Source: an uncultured Saprospirales bacterium
Lineage (GTDB): Bacteria > Bacteroidota > Bacteroidia > Chitinophagales > JADIYW01
Direction: 5' to 3'
Length of the DNA stretch: 64,000 bases
Assembly (NCBI GenBank): GCA_938008535.1
Contig: CALLKF010000096.1
Coordinates: forward strand, 7,878 to 71,877
Made by a program: the position numbers and the translations under genes. A model generated the notes under the pieces. The model worked only from the letters and a program-made list of their open reading frames with translations. It made no database searches and was not told the DNA's origin. Shown here one piece after another: positions 6,964 through 15,486 of this stretch (positions are counted from its first letter, which is position 1; each line of letters begins with the position of its first letter).

Positions 6964-8622
6964 GTGCTACAATCACTTTCCATAAAAAATTATGCTATTA
7001 TCGAATCTGTCGAAATTCAATTCGATATGCATTTAAATATTATTACTGGTGAAACAGGTGCTGGAAAATCTATTTTGTTAGGTGCGATGAATTTAATTTT
7101 AGGCAAACGCGCTGATACTTCAGTGTTACGCAACGCTGATGAAAAATGTTTAGTTGAAGCCACTTTTTCCATCAAAAATTATTCGCTGAAAAAATTCTTT
7201 TCAGACAATGATTTGGAATACGAAAACGAAACCATCATCAGAAGAGAATTAAACACAAATGGCAAATCGCGTGCATTTATTAATGATTCACCAGTTACCT
7301 TAGATGTATTGAAAGCATTGACCGAACAGTTAGTCGATATTCATGCGCAAAGTGAAACGCAAAACTTATTGGATAAATTTTTCTTTTGTGAAATTTTAGA
7401 TGAATTAGCAAAACAAACTGCTGTTGTAAAAGAATATCAAACAAATTACCAGCAATACAAAATCAAACAAAATAGATTAACTCATTTGCAAAAAGAGCAA
7501 ATCAGTTTGCAAAAAGAATTTGATTTTATTTCGTTTCAATTGAATGAATTAATCGAAGCAAATCTGAATGAAGATGAAGCTGCGCAATTGGAAAGTGAAT
7601 TAAGTTTATTGCAAAATGCAGAAACAATTACTCGTAATTTAGCTGATGCGTATGCGTTGATGGATGCGAATGAATTTTCCGCATTATCGCAATTGTTGCA
7701 AGCCAATAAACAAATTGGTCAGTTGGCAAATTTTCATGATGTATTATTAGAAATGCACGACAAACTATCCGCAATTACAGATGATTTGAAGTCAATGACG
7801 CGACAAATTACTAACATTGCTGATGCAACTGAATACAATGAAGAACGTGTTTTATTATTGACAGAAAAGCAAACAACTATCAATAAATTACTGCAAAAAC
7901 ATCATGTAAGTGAAGTGAAAAATTTGCTGGAAATTCAACATAGTTTACAACAAAAAGTTGATGCATTCAGTAACTCAACAGAAGAAATTTTGCAATTAGA
8001 AACCGAAATCAAACAAGATAAAAAAACGTTATTAACTGCTGCGCAAAGTATTTCCAAGAACAGAAACAAACAAATAAAAATTGCAGAAAATAAAGTTTCT
8101 GCCTTGTTAGTTGATTTAGGAATGCCTTTTGGATTTATACAATTAGAACAAAAAATAGCAGAAGCAGAAAAACTAAATGCATTTGGAATCGATGAAATAC
8201 GTTTATTGTTTTCTGCGAATAAAGGTTCATTGCCACAACCTTTAGATGAAGTTGGAAGTGGTGGCGAAAAATCGCGTTTGATGTTAGCGATTAAAAGTTT
8301 GGTTGCCGAAACGATTACGTTGCCAACCTTAATTTTTGATGAAATAGATACCGGAATTTCTGGTGAAGTAGCACAAAAAGTAGGCACTATCTTAAAAGAA
8401 TTAGGCAAAAAACATCAGGTGATTTCGATTACGCATTTACCGCAAGTGGCAGCCAAAGCCAACAAACATTTCTTTGTGTATAAAAATCACGAGAAAGAAA
8501 AAACCTTTACTGAAATTAAAACGCTTTCTGGTGATGAACGCTTGCACGAAATTGCAGTCATGTTAAGTGGTAACAATCCACCAAAAGAAGCGCTGGAAAA
8601 TGCAAAGAGATTGTTGAATTAA
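6964..8622 (+). CDS. recN: DNA repair ATPase RecN
   Basis: 552 residues, the usual RecN length. The Walker A motif GETGAGKS is near residue 32. A long coiled-coil middle (about 150-370) follows, then a C-terminal ABC signature, SGGEKSRLMLA, and the Walker B motif LIFDEIDTGISG. RecN is an SMC-like protein that acts at double-strand breaks in the cytoplasm. The start is GTG, chosen because the conserved LQSLSIKNYAIIESVEI begins at once. Convergent with the next gene, with only 6 bases between. Confidence 0.92.
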   Translation: MLQSLSIKNYAIIESVEIQFDMHLNIITGETGAGKSILLGAMNLILGKRADTSVLRNADEKCLVEATFSIKNYSLKKFFSDNDLEYENETIIRRELNTNGKSRAFINDSPVTLDVLKALTEQLVDIHAQSETQNLLDKFFFCEILDELAKQTAVVKEYQTNYQQYKIKQNRLTHLQKEQISLQKEFDFISFQLNELIEANLNEDEAAQLESELSLLQNAETITRNLADAYALMDANEFSALSQLLQANKQIGQLANFHDVLLEMHDKLSAITDDLKSMTRQITNIADATEYNEERVLLLTEKQTTINKLLQKHHVSEVKNLLEIQHSLQQKVDAFSNSTEEILQLETEIKQDKKTLLTAAQSISKNRNKQIKIAENKVSALLVDLGMPFGFIQLEQKIAEAEKLNAFGIDEIRLLFSANKGSLPQPLDEVGSGGEKSRLMLAIKSLVAETITLPTLIFDEIDTGISGEVAQKVGTILKELGKKHQVISITHLPQVAAKANKHFFVYKNHEKEKTFTEIKTLSGDERLHEIAVMLSGNNPPKEALENAKRLLN

Positions 8623-8628
8623 TTTTTA

Positions 8629-10044
8629 TCAATTATACTCAGCAATTATTTTCTGAATGTTTGCATCGGTTTTGAGTTCATCATAGAATTCAAATAAAAT
8701 ATCATTCATTGCATAATTTTCTTCGAGCAACATACGCAATAAAATTTCGCCGTGTTTTGGTTGGTTTTCCATATATGTGATTGCACAAATCGCGTACTGT
8801 AATTCTATCGTTGACTTACAAACTTCAATTCCTTTTTGCGCAATTTCTTTAGCCGTTTCTGTGTCGCCATTCACAGCCATAATTTTTGCCAACACAAAAT
8901 ATGCTTCGTATCGTTTTACAAAAATATCAATCGCTGTTTCGCAAGCATCAATAGATACTTCGGTTTCGCCAATTTCCAACGCAGCTTCAGCCATCGCTAA
9001 ACAAAATTCGTATTGCTCTTTCTCTAACTCGTTAGCTTTCTGAAATGATTTGTATGCTTGTTCCCAAAGTCCTTCGTGCTTATACGTTTCACCAATTCTG
9101 AAATATGCTTCTGATAACGATGGATTTTCATGCACTGCTTTTCGGTAGCAATAACGCGCCATTTTCATTTCACCTAATGCTTCGTGGCATTGTCCTTGTA
9201 AATAAAAAACTTCTTCGTCTGGTTCGTAAGTCGCCAGCATTTCCTGCAAAATATCCAATGCTTTTTGGTATTCATTATTTTTAAAATGAATTTCTGCAAT
9301 ATCCTGATACACAAAATCAGCTTCTTCATTAATTGCTAATACATATTCATATGCATTGATGGCTTCATCATCTTGTCCGCAACCACGATAAGCACTAGCC
9401 AAATTATACCACGCAAACTGATTGTACGGATTTTCATCAATCATTTTTTGATGTATCGGAATACTTTCTTTAAATCGTTCTGTAATTTCAATACAATAAT
9501 TAAAGCGATTCAATGCTTCTTCATTATTAGGTTCTACTTTCAAACATAATATTAGATTATCGTAAACTTCAGCATATTTTCCCCAATCTTCATACACATC
9601 ACATAGCTGCAAATACACATCTGCCAAATCTTCCTGTTCTACTTTTTCCAATTGATCTTCTAAAATAAAAATTGCTTCTTTGTATTTTGATTGAAAAGAA
9701 AATATTTCTGCACGCAACAAATAAATTCCCAATTCATTGCTGTCAAAAATTTCTGCTTTTTCTAAAATTTCTAAACTTGCATCAATTTGTTTCATTTCAA
9801 AAAACAATTGTGCTTTCTTTAATAATAAAATAGAAGAATAAGGATATTGTAACAATGATTTTTCAGCAACTTCTAAAGCACTGTCAAACTGATTACGTTC
9901 TTCGTAATATTCAATAATGACTTCGAAATCATCTTGCTCGAAAAATGGTGTGTGATTATTTTTTAACGATTGTTCGTATTGTTGAACTAACTCTAATACG
10001 TTTACTTCGTCTTCATTATCAAATTCAAAATTGCTCATAGACAT
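8629..10044 (-). CDS. tetratricopeptide repeat protein
   Basis: 471 residues made almost entirely of TPR hairpins from about residue 40 to 450, with classic units such as AWYNLASAYRGCGQDDEAINAYEYVL and AYFRIGETYKHEGLWEQAYKSF. The N-terminus is acidic, with no signal peptide, so it is probably a cytoplasmic scaffold. A TAACTTTG box upstream supports the start near 10044; Met3 (10038) is an alternative. Function unknown. Confidence 0.8.
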   Translation of the reverse strand: MSMSNFEFDNEDEVNVLELVQQYEQSLKNNHTPFFEQDDFEVIIEYYEERNQFDSALEVAEKSLLQYPYSSILLLKKAQLFFEMKQIDASLEILEKAEIFDSNELGIYLLRAEIFSFQSKYKEAIFILEDQLEKVEQEDLADVYLQLCDVYEDWGKYAEVYDNLILCLKVEPNNEEALNRFNYCIEITERFKESIPIHQKMIDENPYNQFAWYNLASAYRGCGQDDEAINAYEYVLAINEEADFVYQDIAEIHFKNNEYQKALDILQEMLATYEPDEEVFYLQGQCHEALGEMKMARYCYRKAVHENPSLSEAYFRIGETYKHEGLWEQAYKSFQKANELEKEQYEFCLAMAEAALEIGETEVSIDACETAIDIFVKRYEAYFVLAKIMAVNGDTETAKEIAQKGIEVCKSTIELQYAICAITYMENQPKHGEILLRMLLEENYAMNDILFEFYDELKTDANIQKIIAEYN

Positions 10045-10072
10045 ATTTTTTGATACGCATTGTATCGCAATT

Positions 10073-10080
10073 CAAAGTTA
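10073..10080 (-). promoter_or_regulatory. -7 box (TAACTTTG) of the TPR gene
   Basis: Read on the minus strand this is TAACTTTG, 28 bases before the TPR start codon at 10044. Confidence 0.5.
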
Positions 10081-10117
10081 ATACTTATTATTGTATACAA
10101 TTTGAGTTAAAAGTTAA

Positions 10118-11443
10118 ATGTTACGAATGAGAAAAGCGATTCTACTTATTAACATTATGGTATTATTGCTGAAAACTTCTGTTTTTTCGCAAGACACTGT
10201 ATCCGTTTCTGTTGATACCATTCCTACAAAAAAAGAAAAGCATTTTAAGAAATTAGAAGAAACGCAACAAAAATATTTGCATTGGATTGATAAAAAAAAT
10301 CGTGAGTTTCCGTTTGCGTTGCCAGCCGTTGCCTATAATAAATATGATGGTGTACAAATTGGTGCCATTTTAATTAATTTAAAACAACCAGTAAAACATG
10401 TAGATTTTACTGGAAGTTTGCTGTATGGCATCAAATCGAAAAAAGTAAATGGAACCGCAAATGTTGATTATTATATTCGATTAAAAAAAGGCGTTGTTTC
10501 GCAAATAAAACCTGGTGTTCGTTTTCAAAGTTTTACGTACGCTGATTTTGTAAAACCTTTAAAATATTATGCAATTCATCCAGAAATTGTCATCAATTTT
10601 AATCATCGAACAGAAAAATTAGAAAAAATTTCGCATCAAGTAATTTTCAGAAGTCATGTGGTTTTACAAAAAGACATTACATTTAATTATGGAACAAGCA
10701 CGTTCGACAAAGATACCTTAACCAGATTTTATGTGAATGAATTTCAGTATCATTTTAAACGTGAAGACAAAAATTTTCCTGTTAATGCGTCGTTGAATTT
10801 TGAGCAAAGCAAGCAGTTCTTGAAAACTTATGTTGTAGTCAATTCTTTTATTCGTTATCAATTAAAAAATTACAATACTGGTGTGCATTTACGGTTTTTT
10901 GTTGGTGGTTTTTTATGGCGAAAAAATCAATTTTTCTTTAATAATTTAACGTATGCTGATTATGGTTTTAGTGCAAATGGCAGAACTGGTTCACAAGATT
11001 ATTTTTACAACGATTTTTATTTTAACAGAAATGGACAAGATGGTTTTGGTGCCAATCAGATTACAAAAACAGATGGATTTTTAAAAACGGTTGCGCCAAA
11101 AACAGTTATTGGACAAACACCCAATTGGATGCTTGCATTTAATTTAAAATTAGATTTTCCGATAAAATTTGTACCGATAAAATTCTTCTTTGATTTGGCT
11201 TATTCATACAATAATAAATATGGAAATGGTGCGCCATTGCCAATAAAATCTTTACAGTATGATGCTGGAATGATGTTTAGTTTCTTTGATGAAGGATTTG
11301 AAATTTATTTACCATTTTTAGTAAGTAAAGATTATAAAACATACAACAAAGCCAATGCACCAAAATTTGGCCAACGGATTACTTTTTTACTCGATTTGCA
11401 TAAAATAGAACTGTATAAAAAGATTAGAGACCTTAGATTTTAG
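10118..11443 (+). CDS. predicted outer-membrane beta-barrel protein
   Basis: 441 residues. A signal peptide (LLINIMVLLLKTSVFSQ) is followed by a charged linker and then from about residue 60 by alternating amphipathic strands rich in Tyr, Phe and Asn, ending in an aromatic position (IRDLRF), the hallmark of an outer-membrane barrel. DGVQIGAILINL and FTGSLLYGIKSKKVNG resemble the barrel part attached to some Bacteroidota surface enzymes, but no enzyme domain is present. Function unknown. Met4 (10127) is an alternative start. Confidence 0.65.
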   Translation: MLRMRKAILLINIMVLLLKTSVFSQDTVSVSVDTIPTKKEKHFKKLEETQQKYLHWIDKKNREFPFALPAVAYNKYDGVQIGAILINLKQPVKHVDFTGSLLYGIKSKKVNGTANVDYYIRLKKGVVSQIKPGVRFQSFTYADFVKPLKYYAIHPEIVINFNHRTEKLEKISHQVIFRSHVVLQKDITFNYGTSTFDKDTLTRFYVNEFQYHFKREDKNFPVNASLNFEQSKQFLKTYVVVNSFIRYQLKNYNTGVHLRFFVGGFLWRKNQFFFNNLTYADYGFSANGRTGSQDYFYNDFYFNRNGQDGFGANQITKTDGFLKTVAPKTVIGQTPNWMLAFNLKLDFPIKFVPIKFFFDLAYSYNNKYGNGAPLPIKSLQYDAGMMFSFFDEGFEIYLPFLVSKDYKTYNKANAPKFGQRITFLLDLHKIELYKKIRDLRF

Positions 11444-11468
11444 TTAATTATTCCAAAAAAGTATTTTT

Positions 11469-11482
11469 TTGATTTAAATCAA
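11469..11482. promoter_or_regulatory. FNR-type box TTGATTTAAATCAA
   Basis: A perfect palindrome of the form TTGAT-N4-ATCAA, 75 bases before the start of the Crp/Fnr-family gene at 11558. That protein's recognition helix carries the E-x-x-S-R residues that FNR uses to read this half-site. This suggests autoregulation. An identical 14-mer occurs at 29822-29835. Confidence 0.7.
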
Positions 11483-11557
11483 CTTTTTGAGAGTTTATTT
11501 GCGTTTAATTTTTTAAATTGCTTAAAATTTAAAACCTTAAATTAAACCAAAAAAACT

Positions 11558-12205
11558 ATGGCTAATCTTTATTTTAGAGATTATATTCGGATTTCGCCAT
11601 TTAAGAAATCGAAACCAACATTTGCAGAATGTATAAATTGTTTTACTGCATTTTTAAAACAATTCCCATTTTTTACTGAAGATGATTTAAATGGATTAGG
11701 AAAATATTTTGATTATTTTTCTGCAAAAAAAAATGAAACAATTCTGCTTCCTGGCGAAGTATGTGAATATATAATTTTTACTTGCAAAGGTGCGGTTAAA
11801 CAAGTTGCAAAAAATGAAAATGGATTACATATCATTGAATTATTACCAGCTGGAAATTTCTGTACTGCTATTAATAGTTTTAAAACAAAAAGAAATACGG
11901 TAGTTGGTTTTGTTTGTGCACAACAAACTTATGGTATTAAATTGTCTTTAGAAAATTATGAGAAGTTGATAAAACAACGACCAAATTTTGAAAAGCTTTT
12001 GAATTCAACATATGAACATGGAATTAATCACTTAATTTACAGATTAACTACATTTCAATCTTTAGATGCAAATGGCAGATATTCCAATTTATTGAGAGAA
12101 CAACCAGATGTTTTTGAGAAATTTACTATGAATGATATTGCAAGTTACTTAGGCATAAAACCTGAAACCTTAAGCCGTTTGCGAAAAAAAATAGGCGCTA
12201 AATAA
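11558..12205 (+). CDS. Crp/Fnr-family transcription regulator
   Basis: 215 residues. The N-terminal cyclic-nucleotide-binding-like beta roll (about 30-150) contains LLPGEVCEYIIFTCKGAV and ELLPAGNFCTAI. The C-terminal winged helix has MNDIASYLGIKPETLSRLRKK, close to the FNR recognition helix (E-T-x-S-R). A CxxC pair at residues 25 and 28 and further Cys residues are present, but the full FNR Fe-S pattern is not evident, so the signal sensed is unknown. A matching FNR-type palindrome lies upstream. It ends against a shared terminator. Confidence 0.85.
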   Translation: MANLYFRDYIRISPFKKSKPTFAECINCFTAFLKQFPFFTEDDLNGLGKYFDYFSAKKNETILLPGEVCEYIIFTCKGAVKQVAKNENGLHIIELLPAGNFCTAINSFKTKRNTVVGFVCAQQTYGIKLSLENYEKLIKQRPNFEKLLNSTYEHGINHLIYRLTTFQSLDANGRYSNLLREQPDVFEKFTMNDIASYLGIKPETLSRLRKKIGAK

Positions 12206-12227
12206 TTTACAACTTATAAACTTAATA

Positions 12228-12259
12228 AAAAAAACGGAAGCAATTGCCTCCGTTTTTTT
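12228..12259. terminator. bidirectional terminator
   Basis: AAAAAACGGA-GC-AATT-GC-TCCGTTTTTT with an A-C mismatch in the stem. It has A-runs on one side and T-runs on the other, so it can serve both convergent genes. Confidence 0.8.
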
Positions 12260-12272
12260 CTTTTTAGATTTA

Positions 12273-13565
12273 TTATTTACCGAGTGCAATAGCATTTTCA
12301 AAACCAGCTTTTGCTCTTACTTGAGGTAATGCTGCATCAGCGGCGGCACGTGATGCAAAGCCAGTAATCCATACTATATTCAGTCCTTTTTCATTTTTAT
12401 AAGTTACTAATTTTCCAATAGATGAAAACTGATTTAGCAAACTCCAATTTGGATTTCCAAATGCACCTAATTGTATCGCATTTCCAAATGTAGCTAACAT
12501 TTCTGTTTGCGTTTTTGAACCATATGATTTTATATTTCCATTCATAGTTGCTACTGGTTGCACTGCATTATTTTGTACATTATTTCGCTCTTTATTTGCT
12601 TTCTGCATTGGTATTGATTGCATATTTTGTTTTGGTGCAGTTTCTATATTTGCATACGATTCTTCTTTTTTTGTTTGTGATTGTTGCACTGCTGAGCCAG
12701 CATTTGTTGAAATTGGTGCTGCTGTTGAATTGTCGCCAATTGCACTTGCATCATTGGAGTTTCCAGGCGATGCTGTTGAATTATCACCGATAGCTGCTAT
12801 ATTTCCAGCATCATTTTTTGCTGATGTAACTACATTTGTTGTTTGGTTAGTAACAATCTTTGTTACTTCTTGATTTTTGTTATTTACTATAGTTTGTGTG
12901 TTATTGGTAGAAGTCTCTGAAATTTTTTCTACAACTTTATCTTGAACTAACACAGGTTTAGTTGTTTGTGTAATAACTTTCACCTCTTCTGTAGTCGTTG
13001 TTTTAGTCGTAACTGTACTTTGACCATCAGCATCTTCAACTTGCAATGTATTCAAGTCTAATTTTTTGATGATTCCGTTGGATGAATAAGTAAGTGTATG
13101 ATCATTTAATAGTCCTGGATTTGATTCATTATTAACTGTATTTATTCCTTTTCCTAAATTAGATGGCTTGCCCCATTTTCCGTCTTTGAATTCTGAAACA
13201 TATAAATCTAACCCACCAATTGAATTTGGAAAACCTGCAACAAAGTACATTTTTTTTACATTGCCAACTTCTAATAACGAAGGTTGGCCGACTTTAAATG
13301 TACCTAATAAACTTTTATTCATGGTGTATGCAATCCATTTTTTATCTTTTTGTGTTGCATGCAATACTTCAAACATCAATGTTTCTTCCAATGTTTTTAA
13401 ACGAACTGGAATTTTATATGGTGGCACATTATCATCATATAGCTGAAACGTAATTTCTTGCAAAAAAGAATAATCACCATTTGTAATTGTTTTAGCATAT
13501 GTTGATGTTGATTTTGAGATTAATATTATAGAGAGTGTAAGTATAAAAAATGGTTTTTTCATCAT
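12273..13565 (-). CDS. exported PD40-like / SPOR domain protein
   Basis: 430 residues with a signal peptide (IILISKSTSTYAK). Residues about 100-165 resemble a WD40-like PD40 segment (MYFVAGFPNSIGGLDLYVSE, then GKWGKPSNLGKGINT). The middle (about 185-340) is Thr/Asn/Gln-rich low complexity with a duplicated AIGDNSTA motif. The C-terminus (about 355-430) is a SPOR domain (IQLGAFGNPNWSLL ... KNEKGLNIVWITGFASRAAA) of the kind that binds denuded peptidoglycan. PD40 proteins often accompany T9SS and gliding systems in this phylum, but a role here is inference. Probably periplasmic. Confidence 0.75.
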   Translation of the reverse strand: MMKKPFFILTLSIILISKSTSTYAKTITNGDYSFLQEITFQLYDDNVPPYKIPVRLKTLEETLMFEVLHATQKDKKWIAYTMNKSLLGTFKVGQPSLLEVGNVKKMYFVAGFPNSIGGLDLYVSEFKDGKWGKPSNLGKGINTVNNESNPGLLNDHTLTYSSNGIIKKLDLNTLQVEDADGQSTVTTKTTTTEEVKVITQTTKPVLVQDKVVEKISETSTNNTQTIVNNKNQEVTKIVTNQTTNVVTSAKNDAGNIAAIGDNSTASPGNSNDASAIGDNSTAAPISTNAGSAVQQSQTKKEESYANIETAPKQNMQSIPMQKANKERNNVQNNAVQPVATMNGNIKSYGSKTQTEMLATFGNAIQLGAFGNPNWSLLNQFSSIGKLVTYKNEKGLNIVWITGFASRAAADAALPQVRAKAGFENAIALGK

Positions 13566-13773
13566 GTGATTTTTAATTTAATTTGGTATCTTATTTTAAT
13601 CGTGTTTTTACAAAAGTCCAACTTTATACAAGTAAAAAAACTTTAAAGTTTTCCACAATATTGTATTACATGCAGTTATCAAGTATAATGCCAACAATAC
13701 AAACAACTATGTGAATTAACTTTTTTTATTATTTATTATTATAAAGCAAAAAAAATTATTTAATTTGTAGTGG

Positions 13774-14724
13774 ATGAAGTATGGATTTGTAAATAAGAAT
13801 TGGCTATGTAAGTTTGTATGTTTGTTGGTATTAATAGTACAACCAATATATAATTTTGCACTTGGAGATTTAAAAATTTCAGGTGCACGACAAGCAGGCA
13901 TGGGTTTAAATTCAATTGGACTGGTAAGTGTGTATTCTGCATACAATAACCAAGCAGCTGGTGCTTATTTAGAGCATCCGAGTTTTGGTATTTATTATTC
14001 ACCAGTTTTCGTTGGATTAGGTGTCAACAATCTTTCTGGTGTGATTGTATATCCAATGAAAAAACAAAAAATGGGAACATTTGGCGTTTCTATTCATTAT
14101 TTTGGTTACACAGCATATAGCGAAAAGAAAGTAGGACTATCTTACGCAATTAAATTAGCTAAATATATCTCTATTGGTGTTCAATTAGATTATATCAATG
14201 CTAAAATCCAAGGTTACGGTTCTAAAAATTTAGCCACATTTGAGTTTGGTGTTTTTGCTCGGCCAATTCCAGAATTATCCATTGCAATGCACATTTACAA
14301 TCCTGTTAAAATTGTAATTGACAAAGCAACTGGTGAAAAATTACCTATTGTTTTGCGTGCTGGCATAACCTACGAAGCAATAAAACGATTCTTCATTTCT
14401 GCACAAATTGATAAAGATTTTTCAAAAAAATTAGTATTCAGAGCTGGCGTAGAATACACAATAAAAGATATGGTTAGCTTTAGAGCTGGCGTTGCTACCG
14501 ATCCGGTTGCAGGCACGTTTGGCGTTGGCGTAAGACTAAAACAAGGATTAGGCATTGATGTTGCTTGCACCTATCAAGGTAATTTAGGATTTAGTCCACA
14601 CTTTGGAATTTTGTACGAATTAAAAAAGAAAAAGAAAATTGCAAATGTTACACCATCTGCACCAACTTCTATTGAAAAATTAGCACCAACAATAACACCA
14701 GCTAGTAATTTACCAATTAAATAG
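13774..14724 (+). CDS. PorV/PorQ-like outer-membrane protein
   Basis: 316 residues. The N-terminal signal region is followed by ISGARQAGMGLNSIG and YSAYNNQAAGA, typical of the PorV/PorQ (FadL-like) barrel family that works with the type IX secretion system. Repeated beta strands fill the rest, and the last 35 residues are a Lys- and Pro-rich tail. PorV normally shuttles cargo to the sortase; which subfamily member this is cannot be settled by eye. It ends in a 19-bp stem terminator. Confidence 0.7.
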   Translation: MKYGFVNKNWLCKFVCLLVLIVQPIYNFALGDLKISGARQAGMGLNSIGLVSVYSAYNNQAAGAYLEHPSFGIYYSPVFVGLGVNNLSGVIVYPMKKQKMGTFGVSIHYFGYTAYSEKKVGLSYAIKLAKYISIGVQLDYINAKIQGYGSKNLATFEFGVFARPIPELSIAMHIYNPVKIVIDKATGEKLPIVLRAGITYEAIKRFFISAQIDKDFSKKLVFRAGVEYTIKDMVSFRAGVATDPVAGTFGVGVRLKQGLGIDVACTYQGNLGFSPHFGILYELKKKKKIANVTPSAPTSIEKLAPTITPASNLPIK

Positions 14725-14765
14725 AAATTGAGAAAGTTTGAAATAATCAAACTTTCTCAATTTCT
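14723..14765. terminator. 19-bp perfect stem-loop
   Basis: Perfect 19-bp arms at 14723-14741 and 14747-14765 flank a 5-base AATAA loop. The stem overlaps the stop codon of the PorV-like gene and lies 15 bases from the convergent lipoprotein gene, so it is probably shared. Confidence 0.75.
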
Positions 14766-14779
14766 GTAAAGTTTTTCTC

Positions 14780-15340
14780 CTAATTATTTACATAACCAAA
14801 ATCATCAACTGGGTCTAATAATGTATTGAAATTCATTCCTAATAAAGATTGATTGGGTCTGTAATCTATTGCACTCATTTCAAAACTATCAAAATCACCA
14901 ATATCACCTTGTGTTAATGATGATCTCGTTGTAAATTGCCCTGAAATTACCATTGAAACATAAGGATTGTTTGACATAGAAGTCATTCTATATGTTTGCG
15001 AAATTGAACTGGTTGTTCTTGCAAAAACTGGCACTGATGTTACACCACTGAACGTAAGTGATTTAGGCATACGCATCCAAAATTCTCTTAATCCAGAAGC
15101 ATCACTTACAGCAATTGTAAAATTATACGTAGTATTGAACGGTAAATTAATGTCATCGTTTGTATAGCTCGAGTCAGAATAAAATGTTTTGGTAATGTGT
15201 GGACCAGAAATATAAAACGTAAATTTTGGTTTTACAGTATCGACAGTTGCTGGATTATTCTTTTTGCACGAAATAGACAATAATGATATTACCGCCATCA
15301 TTATTGATAGATAAATTGTTTGTTGAATTTGATTTTTCAT
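14780..15340 (-). CDS. lipoprotein, unknown function
   Basis: 186 residues. The lipoprotein signal ends LLSISCKK, and the CKK after lipidation is typical of exported Bacteroidota lipoproteins. The mature part looks like a single Ig-like beta-sandwich (TYNFTIAVSDASGLREFWMR). I do not recognise a family. A TAAATTTG -7 box lies 20 bases upstream. Confidence 0.65.
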   Translation of the reverse strand: MKNQIQQTIYLSIMMAVISLLSISCKKNNPATVDTVKPKFTFYISGPHITKTFYSDSSYTNDDINLPFNTTYNFTIAVSDASGLREFWMRMPKSLTFSGVTSVPVFARTTSSISQTYRMTSMSNNPYVSMVISGQFTTRSSLTQGDIGDFDSFEMSAIDYRPNQSLLGMNFNTLLDPVDDFGYVNN

Positions 15341-15360
15341 TTTTATAATTTTTATTTAGT

Positions 15361-15368
15361 CAAATTTA
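15361..15368 (-). promoter_or_regulatory. -7 box (TAAATTTG) of the lipoprotein gene
   Basis: Read on the minus strand, it lies 20 bases before the start codon at 15340. Confidence 0.5.
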
Positions 15369-15446
15369 AATACAATCCGATTTATTCGCATAATTAATGA
15401 GTATCTGGCAATTACTAATTAGTATTCGAGTTTTTTTTACAATTTC

Positions 15447-15482
15447 TTGACTAAAATAATCTCATTAAATACTGTATTTTTG
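15447..15482 (+). promoter_or_regulatory. lepA promoter, near-leaderless
   Basis: TTGAC at 15447-15451 and TATTTTTG at 15475-15482. The -7 box ends 4 bases before the lepA ATG, so the transcript probably starts at or close to the start codon. The spacing between the elements (23 bases) is slightly long. Confidence 0.6.
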
Positions 15483-15486
15483 CATC

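Noticed and set aside
13716..14002. Two minus-strand frames of about 80 codons
   Set aside because: They are shadows of the PorV-like gene on the opposite strand and show no domain or signal.
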